Positions 6,124-12,673 are shown, numbered from the stretch's first letter. The stretch: 14,905 nucleotides of DNA from an uncultured Bacilli bacterium (GCA_947588865.1 CANPYQ010000025.1:1-14905); one strand, 5' to 3'. Notes: a model not told the origin generated them from the sequence alone. Numbers and translations are program-made.

Positions 6124-6632
6124 GTTTAAATTATAGTTTTGTTGATACATTAAAACTTTTATTAAATTCATTTAATTATGATATATTTATATCTATTATA
6201 ATAAGTTCTATAATACTAACAATAATTTTTATAATAAACAGTGAAAAAAAAATAGTAAAATATATAATTATTATCATAAACTTAATTTTAGTATTTAGCA
6301 TATTTTATTATTATTTAAGTGACATATTGGCGTTCAAATTTAATAACCCAATAAATAATATATATTTTTATTTTTTTAATTCAATTATATATTTGATTAT
6401 TATGAGTATATTTATATTTTGTTCTAGAAAAAAGTATATAAATTTCGTATTCTATGGAATTTCATTAATAAATATATTATTTTCTTTATTTATGACACAT
6501 TATTTAAATAATATTACCTTAATTGTAATAGGAAATGTTTATCCTATGATAAAATTTGGTAACATTATATATATCATTTATTATGTATTTATAGCAAGCT
6601 ATATAATAGATAAATATCTAAAAAGAATTTAG
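6120..6632 (+). CDS. Hypothetical integral membrane protein, about five helices
   Basis: The product is 170 aa, almost wholly hydrophobic, rich in Ile, Phe, Tyr and Asn. Five likely membrane segments lie at about 22-40, 46-68, 82-101, 107-127 and 141-164, and the C terminus is basic (DKYLKRI). The start ATG at 6120 overlaps the gpmI stop (ATGA), so translation is probably coupled and the two genes share a transcript. I do not recognise the family. A role linked to phosphoglycerate mutase is not implied by the overlap alone. It may be a lineage-specific membrane protein. Confidence 0.7.
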   Translation: MSLNYSFVDTLKLLLNSFNYDIFISIIISSIILTIIFIINSEKKIVKYIIIIINLILVFSIFYYYLSDILAFKFNNPINNIYFYFFNSIIYLIIMSIFIFCSRKKYINFVFYGISLINILFSLFMTHYLNNITLIVIGNVYPMIKFGNIIYIIYYVFIASYIIDKYLKRI

Positions 6633-6640
6633 CATCGACG

Positions 6641-6714
6641 AAGTGTGAAAACATTTTATTGTAAAATTGTAGAAATTAATAAATACAAATATATAATTAT
6701 GAAAATTCACACTT
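6641..6714. repeat. Inverted repeat abutting the engB promoter
   Basis: AAGTGTGAA (6641-6649) and TTCACACTT (6706-6714) are perfectly complementary and 56 nt apart. The right arm ends exactly where the -35 TTGACA begins. It may be two half-sites for a regulator, or a stem closing the end of the upstream transcript. Confidence 0.35.
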
Positions 6715-6743
6715 TTGACAAATAAATCATAACATGTTATAAT
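6715..6743 (+). promoter_or_regulatory. Consensus sigma-A promoter of engB
   Basis: TTGACA (6715-6720), exactly 17 nt, TATAAT (6738-6743), with TG one base before the -10. Both hexamers match the consensus fully. It is about 30 nt before the engB start. Confidence 0.85.
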
Positions 6744-6773
6744 TAGTTCATCTTTTAAAGGGAGTGAAGTAAT

Positions 6774-7355
6774 TTGAAAATCACAAGTGTAGATTTAAAA
6801 ATTAGTGCGGTAAGACGAAGTCAATATCCAACTGATGGAGAATCTGAATATTTACTTGTTGGAAAAAGTAATGTTGGTAAGAGTAGTTTTATAAATACTT
6901 TAATAAATAGAAAAAATTTTGCTAGAACATCCGCTACCCCTGGTAAAACACAAACAATAAACTTTTACCATGTAAATGATAAATTTTATTTAGTTGATGC
7001 GCCAGGATATGGATTTGCCATGTTGAGCAAAAAAAAACAAAAAAAATTTGGATTAATGATGGAAGATTATCTTCAAAATAGGTCGAATTTAAAGCAAGTA
7101 TTTATGTTAATAGATTTTAGGCATAAACCAACTAACGATGATATAATGATGTATAATTATTTAAAATACTATAAAATACCTGTTACAATAGTAGCTACTA
7201 AAACAGACAAAATAGGTATAACATTACAACAAAAGCAAAGGAATATGATACTTGAAGAATTAGATTTAGTCGTGGGGGATGATTTTGTTATGTTTTCAAA
7301 TGTTACTAAATTAGGTAAAAAAGAAATATATGATAAGATAGAAAGAACAATGTAG
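6774..7355 (+). CDS. engB: Ribosome-biogenesis GTPase EngB (YsxC/YihA)
   Basis: The product is 193 aa, the normal family length. The GTPase motifs are G1 GKSNVGKSS (30-38), the switch region TSATPGKTQTINFY, G3 DAPGYG (75-80) and G4 TKTDK (142-146). EngB binds the assembling large ribosomal subunit and is essential in B. subtilis. The start is TTG at 6774, behind AAAGGGAGTGA, and no in-frame ATG gives a better start. It has its own strong promoter and is followed by a weak terminator over its stop codon. In B. subtilis engB sits directly after lonA; here the two genes are about 5.3 kb apart, with spoIVA and its insertion between. Confidence 0.96.
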   Translation: MKITSVDLKISAVRRSQYPTDGESEYLLVGKSNVGKSSFINTLINRKNFARTSATPGKTQTINFYHVNDKFYLVDAPGYGFAMLSKKKQKKFGLMMEDYLQNRSNLKQVFMLIDFRHKPTNDDIMMYNYLKYYKIPVTIVATKTDKIGITLQQKQRNMILEELDLVVGDDFVMFSNVTKLGKKEIYDKIERTM

Positions 7356-7364
7356 TTCTTTTTT
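7342..7364 (+). terminator. Weak terminator overlapping the engB stop
   Basis: AAAGAAC (7342-7348), loop AATGTA, GTTCTTT (7355-7361), then more T. The stop codon lies in the loop and first stem base. Some read-through into the next gene, 32 nt on, is likely. Confidence 0.5.
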
Positions 7365-7387
7365 CATATTATAAAATAGGTGAGTTG

Positions 7388-7828
7388 ATGAGTATAAAGT
7401 TTATCTCTGATCTTATATTTGATATATATTTAAAAAAAGAATTGATTAATAAAATAAATTTTAATGATAAAGATGATTTAGAGAAATATTTAAAAAAACT
7501 ATTTAAAATACTTAAAAAAAAATATAACATAACAGTCGAAGGATTTTATGATATAACTGTATATATAGATAAATACTATGGAGTAGTATTTCATTTACAA
7601 AAAGAAGATTTAGATTATTATGATTATTATAAAAATCAAGTTGATATGAGAATAATTACTGTTGATACAGAGTTCATGTATGAAGTAGAAGATATACCAT
7701 TTGATATTTTAAATAAAGTTAAGGTATGTGTTAGCGATTATAATATATATTTAAAAATAGAAGAAGAGTTAACTAAATTAGAGATGATGAACTTAATGGA
7801 AAATAGTAAACTTGTTTTTGATAAATAA
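7388..7828 (+). CDS. Hypothetical 146-aa soluble protein
   Basis: The start is ATG 7388 behind AGGTGAG (the upstream TTG at 7385 is too close to the site). The product is acidic and rich in Lys, Asp, Tyr and Ile. A helical, Lys-rich first third (residues 10-45) is followed by alternating strands (YNITVEGFYDITVYIDK, YYGVVFHLQ, VDMRIITVD, KVKVCVSDYNIYLKI) and an acidic helical tail. It has no signal peptide or membrane helix. I do not recognise a family. It probably depends on the engB transcript, since no strong promoter is seen in the 32-nt gap. Location next to spoIVA could suggest a sporulation role, but nothing shows it. Confidence 0.75.
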   Translation: MSIKFISDLIFDIYLKKELINKINFNDKDDLEKYLKKLFKILKKKYNITVEGFYDITVYIDKYYGVVFHLQKEDLDYYDYYKNQVDMRIITVDTEFMYEVEDIPFDILNKVKVCVSDYNIYLKIEEELTKLEMMNLMENSKLVFDK

Positions 7829-7858
7829 AAGTTTGGATGATAATATAAATATACGTTT

Positions 7859-7897
7859 AAAAATATTGAAATCTCATGATAGATATTCAATATTTTT
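7859..7897 (+). terminator. Terminator of the engB transcript
   Basis: AAAAATATTGAA (7859-7870) and TTCAATATTTTT (7886-7897) form a perfect 12-bp stem with a 15-nt loop and a T-rich end. Confidence 0.7.
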
Positions 7898-7930
7898 AAC
7901 TATAACTTATAATATTAAACAATAAACTAA

Positions 7931-7948
7931 AAAACACCCTTAGGGTGC
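7931..7948 (-). terminator. Terminator of spoIVA
   Basis: On the minus strand GCACCC TAA GGGTGT is followed by TTTTT. It lies 14 nt after the spoIVA stop and is one of the few GC-rich hairpins in the window. Confidence 0.85.
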
Positions 7949-7961
7949 TAAATAAAATTTT

Positions 7962-9077
7962 TTATATTACTATCGCAAATAGGTTTCCAGATCCCTTATT
8001 AACAAGTTTAGTTAGTGTTTGGCCAAGTTTATATCTAGCATTTTCAGGCGTTAGAGATAATTTAGCTTGAATACCTTCCTTAACTATGTTATCAATACTT
8101 CTTCCAAATATTTCACTTTTCCATATTGCAGTAGGGTCAGTATCTTTATCTTTCATAAGATAATCTATTAACTGTTTACTTTGAAGTTCAGAACCTATTA
8201 TAGGTTCAAAAGTAGATTCTACATCAACACGGAACATATGAATTGATGGCGCTACTGCTTTTAATTTAATTCCATAACGTGAACCTTGTTTAATAATTTC
8301 AGGTGTTTCAAGTTTCATATCATTAAGTGTGGGACATGCAACTCCATATCCAGTTGTTCTAACCATTTGAAGAGCAGATTTAATTTGGTCATATTCTGTT
8401 TTAGCTTCATTATAATCTTGGAATAGCATAAGTAAATCTGCTTTACTTTTAACACTTATACCCATAGTTTCTTTAAGTACCTCGTCGTATAAATAATCTG
8501 GAGCTTCCAAATTTATTGTTACAATGCCAGTAGATGTATCAACATTAGATATGTATGCTTTATTTATGTGTTCACAGTTTTCAAAATGTGAAGTAATATT
8601 ATTAATGTCTCTTAATTTATCAACTTCAATGACGCTTTCTCTAATCTTTTCAATATATTCAGATTTTAGTGAATTATTTGGGTTTAAACATGCTATCCAA
8701 TCTGGCATATTAACTTTAACTTCAGTAACAGGGAATTCATATAAAGATTCTCTAAGTACATTATAAACTTCTTTTTCATTCATGGCTTCTACTGATAAAG
8801 GTAATACAGGTACTTTATAATCAGTTGATAGTTTTTCAGCCATTCTTTCAGTTTCAGGTAGTGTAGGGTGAGCAGAATTTAAAATAACTATAAAAGGTTT
8901 ACCAATTTCTTTTAATTCATTTACAATTCGCTCTTCTGCCTCAATATAATTACTTCTAGATATCTCACCAAAAGATCCATCTGTAGTAACTACTATACCA
9001 ATACTAGAATGATCTCTAATAACTTTTTCAGTTCCAATTTCAGCTGCTTCTACAAATGGTATTTCTTCATCATACCA
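7962..9077 (-). CDS. spoIVA: SpoIVA, 3' part (residues 122-491) of an interrupted gene
   Basis: From the Tyr codon at 9074 on, this encodes 370 residues collinear with B. subtilis SpoIVA from the YEEPIPF region to the C terminus. Landmarks are VEAAEIGTEKVIRDHSS, VVTTDGSFG, YIEAEERIVNELKEIGKPF, GIQAKLSLTPENARYKL and the end GSGNLFAIVI. SpoIVA is the ATP-hydrolysing scaffold of the spore coat base on the outer forespore membrane, and its C-terminal part binds the membrane-curvature peptide SpoVM. The open frame extends upstream to 9122 (16 residues, MHIFFSHWYH...), but those codons are element sequence and have no counterpart in SpoIVA. No frameshift or stop occurs in the 370 codons, so the part is under selection. 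It has its own downstream terminator. Confidence 0.96.
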   Translation of the reverse strand, partial: WYDEEIPFVEAAEIGTEKVIRDHSSIGIVVTTDGSFGEISRSNYIEAEERIVNELKEIGKPFIVILNSAHPTLPETERMAEKLSTDYKVPVLPLSVEAMNEKEVYNVLRESLYEFPVTEVKVNMPDWIACLNPNNSLKSEYIEKIRESVIEVDKLRDINNITSHFENCEHINKAYISNVDTSTGIVTINLEAPDYLYDEVLKETMGISVKSKADLLMLFQDYNEAKTEYDQIKSALQMVRTTGYGVACPTLNDMKLETPEIIKQGSRYGIKLKAVAPSIHMFRVDVESTFEPIIGSELQSKQLIDYLMKDKDTDPTAIWKSEIFGRSIDNIVKEGIQAKLSLTPENARYKLGQTLTKLVNKGSGNLFAIVI

Positions 9078-9100
9078 CCGTGAACCTAAAAAGTGATACC
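9075..9100. other. Element end next to the spoIVA 3' part (att half-site)
   Basis: Contains the shared CCA/TGG (9075-9077) and the 12-nt motif AAAAGTGATACC (9089-9100). The motif ends 23 nt from the core. It mirrors the other end of the element and is the P-type arm; the B-type arm is spoIVA sequence below 9075. Confidence 0.8.
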
Positions 9101-9135
9101 AATGGCTAAAAAAAATATGCACATTATTTAAAGTG

Positions 9136-10719
9136 CTAAATTAATACTTTACTTTTGGCTATTCTATAATGAATTTCTAATTTTTTATCTTTTGTTACAT
9201 AGATTTTGTCAATTAATTTATTAAGCATTTCTTTTGTTGGATTTTTCATTTCTAAAAAGTTTTCTATTACTGTTAAGTAATCTGCAAAAACTAATGACTC
9301 ATCACTTATAGAGTTTATTTCATTTCTAAATTTTTTTATTTTTGTATTGGCCGTATTTATTTCTTCATCAGTTTGGTTATATAGTCTTTGGTAAGTATCA
9401 GAACTAATAATACCATTAAATTTATCATCATATAATGAATCTTGTTTTAATTTTAGATTTTCAATACTTTTAGTTAAAGTATCTATTTTCTTATTAAGTT
9501 CATTTCTTGGATCTACATAATCTTCTTTAATTATTTTTTCAAATTCTTCTTTATCTTCCATATACTGCATTGATAATCCACTAATTTTATTAAAAACTGT
9601 TTTTTCCAATTTAGTATAATTCATATAATGAGAGAAACATATATTATATTTACTAAATTTTCTATAATTGTTACAATTCATAGTTACACGATCTCTTTTC
9701 TTATCATAACTAATACTCATTTTTGCACCACAGTCTTTGCAATATACAAAATCTGATAAAACATATTCCACATTTCTTCTATCTTCATTATAATTATTTG
9801 ACTTGTTCTTAATTTGCTGTGCTAACTCAAAAGTTTCTTTAGTAATTAGTGGCTCATGGGCATTTTCCTTTATACACCATTCACTTTTAGCAACTTTTTT
9901 CCTTTTCTTGACTTTATAATTTATATTTTGGGAAGTATGCTGTATAAGAACACCAGTGTAAATTGGATTTTTAAGTATATTTCCAACAGAGCAATGTTTC
10001 CAAATTTGGGGATGATTACATTTTTTTAGAGATTTCCCTTTATTCTTTAACATAATAGGAGTTGGGATTCCCTCTTTAGTTAATATTTCAGCAATAGCAC
10101 AACTACCATAACCACTTATATATAAATCAAAAATTTTTTTTACTATTGGTGCAGTTTTAGGATCCGGAATTAATTGGTGTTTATTGTCTGAATGCCTCAT
10201 ATAACCATAAGCTGGAACACTACCACAAAATTTACCATCTTTTTTCATTTGAAGTAGATTAGAGCGAACTTTTTTGGAAATATCTTTAGCATACATATCA
10301 TTCATACTTAATTTGAAGGGCATCATGTCACTACCACTTGTTTCACGGGTAGTATCTATATCATCATTTACTGCAATATATCTAATTCCTTTTTCTGGAA
10401 AATAATTTTCTACATAAAACCCAGTTTGAATATGATCTCTTCCTAATCTTGATAGATCTTTAGTAAGTACCATATTTATGCGACCGTTTTCAATATCTCT
10501 TATTAGTCTTTGAAAACTAGGTCTATTAAAATTACAACCCGAATAACCATCATCTACATACTCATCTACTATTTGTAATCCATTTGCTTTCAAGAAACCC
10601 ATCAATAGACTTCTTTGATTAGTTACTGATTCACTTTCTAAATCATCACCATCTTCACGAGATAATCTTATATATAAACCAATTTTGTAATTAATATTGT
10701 TATTATTGTATTGTCTCAT
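9136..10719 (-). CDS. Large serine recombinase (TnpX/SpoIVCA type), excisionase of the element
   Basis: The product is 527 aa. The N-terminal resolvase domain (about 10-155) has the catalytic Ser20 in YIRLSRED, the conserved DDGYSG, and Arg-containing SRLGRD (90-94). A recombinase domain (about 168-275, with YGYMRHSDN and ILKNPIYTG) follows. A zinc ribbon comes next, with Cys327, Cys330, Cys349 and Cys361 (FVYCKDCGAKM), then a long coiled coil (about 405-470) and a short C-terminal part. All key residues are intact. This family cuts attP/attB at a 2-nt core and needs a directionality factor for excision. The ATG at 10719 has AAAGGAGA upstream. The first codons overlap the preceding small ORF. 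Its end lies about 60 bp from the left border, the usual place for an integrase. Confidence 0.96.
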   Translation of the reverse strand: MRQYNNNNINYKIGLYIRLSREDGDDLESESVTNQRSLLMGFLKANGLQIVDEYVDDGYSGCNFNRPSFQRLIRDIENGRINMVLTKDLSRLGRDHIQTGFYVENYFPEKGIRYIAVNDDIDTTRETSGSDMMPFKLSMNDMYAKDISKKVRSNLLQMKKDGKFCGSVPAYGYMRHSDNKHQLIPDPKTAPIVKKIFDLYISGYGSCAIAEILTKEGIPTPIMLKNKGKSLKKCNHPQIWKHCSVGNILKNPIYTGVLIQHTSQNINYKVKKRKKVAKSEWCIKENAHEPLITKETFELAQQIKNKSNNYNEDRRNVEYVLSDFVYCKDCGAKMSISYDKKRDRVTMNCNNYRKFSKYNICFSHYMNYTKLEKTVFNKISGLSMQYMEDKEEFEKIIKEDYVDPRNELNKKIDTLTKSIENLKLKQDSLYDDKFNGIISSDTYQRLYNQTDEEINTANTKIKKFRNEINSISDESLVFADYLTVIENFLEMKNPTKEMLNKLIDKIYVTKDKKLEIHYRIAKSKVLI

Positions 10720-10912
10720 TGTTTTCTCCTTTATTTGACAATATTTTATGTTTATTAGTAGAATCCGCTACATTATGTCTTTTTTGATTTTGTAAATTAT
10801 TTAAACATAAGACTTTATCTTTATTTTTAACAAAATAATTATAAACACAACTTTTTAATAAATCCTTTAAATTATTTCCATCTACTGCATAAAATTCTGA
10901 TATTTCATACAT
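10703..10912 (-). CDS. Small 69-aa protein overlapping the recombinase, candidate directionality factor
   Basis: The frame is open from 10933, but GGAGG at 10921-10925 lies 8 nt before the ATG at 10912, so the protein most likely starts MYEISEFYAVDG and has 69 residues. The first 40 residues look folded (VDGNNLKDLLKSCVYNYFVK); the rest is basic and Asn/Lys-rich. Its last 17 nt overlap the recombinase start, implying coupled translation on one mRNA. Serine-recombinase excision in skin-type systems needs a small partner (for example SprB with SprA of SPbeta), and these partners share no common sequence, so this is the best candidate by position. I do not recognise a family. Confidence 0.65.
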   Translation of the reverse strand: MYEISEFYAVDGNNLKDLLKSCVYNYFVKNKDKVLCLNNLQNQKRHNVADSTNKHKILSNKGENNETIQ

Positions 10913-10935
10913 AGATTTATCCTCCAGTTCCATAA

Positions 10936-10943
10936 ATTGTATG
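10936..10943 (-). promoter_or_regulatory. Possible sporulation-sigma -10 for the recombinase unit
   Basis: CATACAAT on the minus strand matches the sigma-E -10 consensus and stands about 10 nt before the GGAGG of the small ORF. A start of transcription there would exclude the upstream ATG at 10933. No convincing -35 is seen, since the upstream sequence is the T-rich arm of a terminator. Confidence 0.3.
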
Positions 10944-10951
10944 AATTAAAA

Positions 10952-11000
10952 AAAGAAAAAGAACAATGTTTTATAAATTAGACATTATTCTCTTTTTTTT
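10952..11000. terminator. Hairpin isolating the recombinase unit from the J-domain gene
   Basis: AGAACAATGT (10960-10969) pairs with ACATTATTCT (10982-10991) with one mismatch, flanked by A-rich and T-rich runs on the two sides. It could terminate in either direction. The stretch 11001-11130 between the two units shows only AT-rich sequence. Confidence 0.55.
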
Positions 11001-11131
11001 ATAAAAATTAAAATTTTAATATTAAACCGCTTAAATAATTTGTAATCTGTATAATTAAATTCATCTATTTTATATAATTATCTAACATATTATTTTAAAC
11101 GATTTCTTAATATTTAATTTATTATTTTCAT

Positions 11132-11166
11132 AAAAAACAAGACTTTATAATACTTTTCTTGTTTTT
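11132..11166 (-). terminator. Terminator of the J-domain gene
   Basis: AAAAACAAG (11133-11141) and CTTGTTTTT (11158-11166) form a 9-bp stem around a 16-nt loop. On the minus strand it ends in a T run, 24 nt after the stop codon. Confidence 0.65.
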
Positions 11167-11190
11167 AATTTAAATATATTTATTAAATTA

Positions 11191-11835
11191 TTATTTTTGC
11201 ATTTTTCTCACTTTTTTTAATTCCTTAACATTGGTATATTCACCATAAATACTATTTAATTTTTTCGGATATTTTATGAATTTTTCTCCTTCAAATGGTT
11301 TAGAATATTCATCATAAATTATAAATTTATCTAATGGAATATTTCCTTTACATAATTTTATTGATAATAAAGTTTTTAAATCAGATAAATTTATATATTG
11401 TCCAAAACCAACTTTTAATAAAATAGCATTTTTAAATAAAATTTTCAATTTTACTTGTTCTCTAAATGGAATAAAATCATCAGAATCTAGTTTATATTTA
11501 TAAATACAGATATCTCCTATATATAAATTTTGGACATTCAATCGATTAAAGTCAATTTTTAAGTCATTTTTATTTTTATAATATTTATAAAGTTCTGAAA
11601 AAAAATTAAATTCTTCCGAGTATAAATCATCACTATTATTCTTATAATAATCACTTCTTATATTATTCATTATTTGTTCATAAGCTTCATTTATTTCTTT
11701 CATTTTCTCTTCAGAATTACTAGTATGATTTAAATCAGGATGATATTTTTTAGCTAATTTTTTATAAGCTATTCTTATTTCATCTATAGTAGCATTTGGA
11801 GATATTTCTAAGATATTATAGTAATCTTTAAACAT
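11191..11835 (-). CDS. J-domain (DnaJ-like) protein carried by the element
   Basis: The product is 214 aa. Residues 4-60 are a clear J domain: DYYNILEISPNATIDEIR, then KKYHPDLN with the HPD motif at 32-34, then EKMKEINEAYEQI. J domains recruit and stimulate Hsp70 (DnaK). There is no Gly/Phe linker, zinc finger or DnaJ C-terminal domain, so it is not the housekeeping DnaJ. The remaining 150 residues (with LYIGDICIYKYKLD and VGFGQYINLSDLKTLLSI) are unlike anything I know and contain no membrane helix. The ATG at 11835 has AAAGGAGA upstream, and the gene has its own promoter and terminator. A chaperone adaptor as cargo of an element in a sporulation gene is unusual; its client is unknown. Confidence 0.88.
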   Translation of the reverse strand: MFKDYYNILEISPNATIDEIRIAYKKLAKKYHPDLNHTSNSEEKMKEINEAYEQIMNNIRSDYYKNNSDDLYSEEFNFFSELYKYYKNKNDLKIDFNRLNVQNLYIGDICIYKYKLDSDDFIPFREQVKLKILFKNAILLKVGFGQYINLSDLKTLLSIKLCKGNIPLDKFIIYDEYSKPFEGEKFIKYPKKLNSIYGEYTNVKELKKVRKMQK

Positions 11836-11868
11836 AATATTTTTCTCCTTTCATTTTTAATGCCCATT

Positions 11869-11897
11869 ATATTACTATAAAATCATCATAATGTCAA
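11869..11897 (-). promoter_or_regulatory. Sigma-A promoter of the J-domain gene
   Basis: On the minus strand TTGACA (11892-11897) is followed after 17 nt by TAATAT (11869-11874). The consensus -35 suggests expression in growing cells, independently of the recombinase unit. Confidence 0.55.
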
Positions 11898-12188
11898 ATA
11901 ATTAATTATAAAGGGATGCAGTAAACTAGATGTTTTAAAATTTAAAATTATACAAAATAGAGGGAGTGTAAAAAAATACAAATTAACTTGTATTTTCTTT
12001 TAAATCTTTTAATATTTACATTGTTTAGCCATGTAATGTTTAAGTAACTAAATTTTAAAAAGTAAGTATATTTAAATACTTTTTAATTATTTTCATAAAA
12101 AATTTTCACTCTATATCATTTTAATAATTTAATTAGTAAGTGAATTATTATCTTTTTTGCTATTCCATGATGATTTATTTAATTTTTG
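11898..12188. other. Gene-free end of the element with two hairpins
   Basis: No ORF is supported here. AAAATACAA (11973-11981) / TTGTATTTT (11988-11996) is a perfect 9-bp stem with a 6-nt loop. TTAAAAAGTA (12055-12064) / TACTTTTTAA (12077-12086) is a perfect 10-bp stem. Either could stop transcription entering from the truncated spoIVA 5' part. A small RNA cannot be excluded. Confidence 0.4.
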
Positions 12189-12192
12189 TTAG

Positions 12193-12218
12193 GGTATCAC
12201 TTTTGGGTAAACTTCCCA
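12193..12218. other. Element end next to the spoIVA 5' part (att half-site)
   Basis: Contains the shared CCA/TGG (12216-12218) and GGTATCACTTTT (12193-12204), the reverse complement of the motif at the other end, placed at the same 23-nt distance from the core. The stop codon that ends the truncated spoIVA frame (12189-12191) is just inside. Confidence 0.8.
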
Positions 12219-12578
12219 AGGAGTTTTAACCATCCTTGGTCCATTTTCATCTTCATATCCTTTAGCTCCATCTATAACATAGCCAACGCAGTCAACCAAT
12301 CTTACATTACAACTAAAATTATCTATAGATATAGATGCTGCATTACTAGGAACAAATTTAGGCTCTGTTGTCATAATCATTTTTCCTTGCGCAGATTGTG
12401 GGATTTCATCTAAACATCTTTTTTTCTCATATTCATCTTCGATATTAGGTACTACTAAATTTTCAATAAATTTTTTTATAAAAGTAGATTTTCCTGTACG
12501 TACTGCGCCAACAACTCCTAAATATAAATCTCCTCCAGTGCGTTCGGATATACTTTTTATAATTTCTATTTTTTCCAT
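12216..12578 (-). CDS. spoIVA: SpoIVA, 5' part (residues 1-121) of an interrupted gene
   Basis: The start is ATG 12578, behind GAGGG with 5 nt spacing. It matches B. subtilis SpoIVA, which begins MEK; an ATG at 12590 in the same frame overlaps this ribosome site and is rejected. The part encodes the nucleotide-binding core: Walker A GAVRTGKST (24-32, Lys30), the sensor threonines in MTTEPKFVP (70-71), the Walker B Asp96 in RLVDCVGY, and GAKGYEDENGPRM. After Trp121 the frame runs 8 codons into the element (EVYPKVIP) and stops at 12189. Before excision the cell could make only this 129-residue fragment, which lacks the polymerisation and SpoVM-binding regions. Confidence 0.96.
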
Positions 12579-12599
12579 AACAACCCTCATTTCTAATTA

Positions 12600-12627
12600 A
12601 ATATATGAATATATAAAAAAGTTATTC
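12600..12627 (-). promoter_or_regulatory. Possible sigma-E promoter of spoIVA
   Basis: On the minus strand GAATAACT (12620-12627) and CATATATT (12600-12607) are 12 nt apart, roughly matching sigma-E elements. B. subtilis spoIVA is sigma-E dependent. In such AT-rich DNA the match is only suggestive. Confidence 0.35.
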
Positions 12628-12644
12628 AAAAAACTTATTTTTTA

Positions 12645-12673
12645 TTGACTTTTATATTTTATTTTTCTATAAT
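12645..12673 (+). promoter_or_regulatory. Sigma-A promoter of lon
   Basis: TTGACT (12645-12650), 17 nt, TATAAT (12668-12673), 12 nt before the GGAGG ribosome binding site (12686-12690). No CIRCE or CtsR-type operator is visible. Confidence 0.8.

Larger units (their letters stand above)
9075..12218 (-). mobile_element. 3.1-kb skin-like intervening element inserted in spoIVA
   Basis: The element separates the two parts of spoIVA. Both borders share TGG (9075-9077 and 12216-12218 on the minus strand), and the repeat unit is 3,141 bp. Excision at TGG would join ...KTPW to YDEEIPF... in frame and restore a 491-residue SpoIVA. Cargo is minimal: a large serine recombinase, a 69-aa ORF overlapping it, and a J-domain protein, all on the spoIVA strand. 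No structural phage genes remain. By analogy with B. subtilis skin (sigK) and similar elements in sporulation genes, excision is expected in the mother cell, which is not inherited; that timing is inferred. Full conservation of the coding sequence on both sides argues against simple inactivation. Confidence 0.93.

Noticed and set aside
8524..8766. Plus-strand 80-aa ORF
   Set aside because: Shadow of spoIVA.
9078..9122. ATG at 9122 as the real start of a separate SpoIVA-like protein
   Set aside because: The first 16 residues are encoded by element att sequence, have no counterpart in SpoIVA, and no ribosome binding site precedes the ATG.
10913..10933. Upstream ATG (10933) for the small element ORF
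   Set aside because: The GGAGG lies after this ATG and serves the one at 10912.
12186..12413. Plus-strand 75-aa ORF
   Set aside because: Shadow of the spoIVA 5' part and the element end.
7962..12578. spoIVA as a dead pseudogene inactivated by a transposon
   Set aside because: Both parts are intact to the exact codon of the junction, their sum equals the normal length, and the recombinase and att arms are intact. Decay would be expected otherwise.
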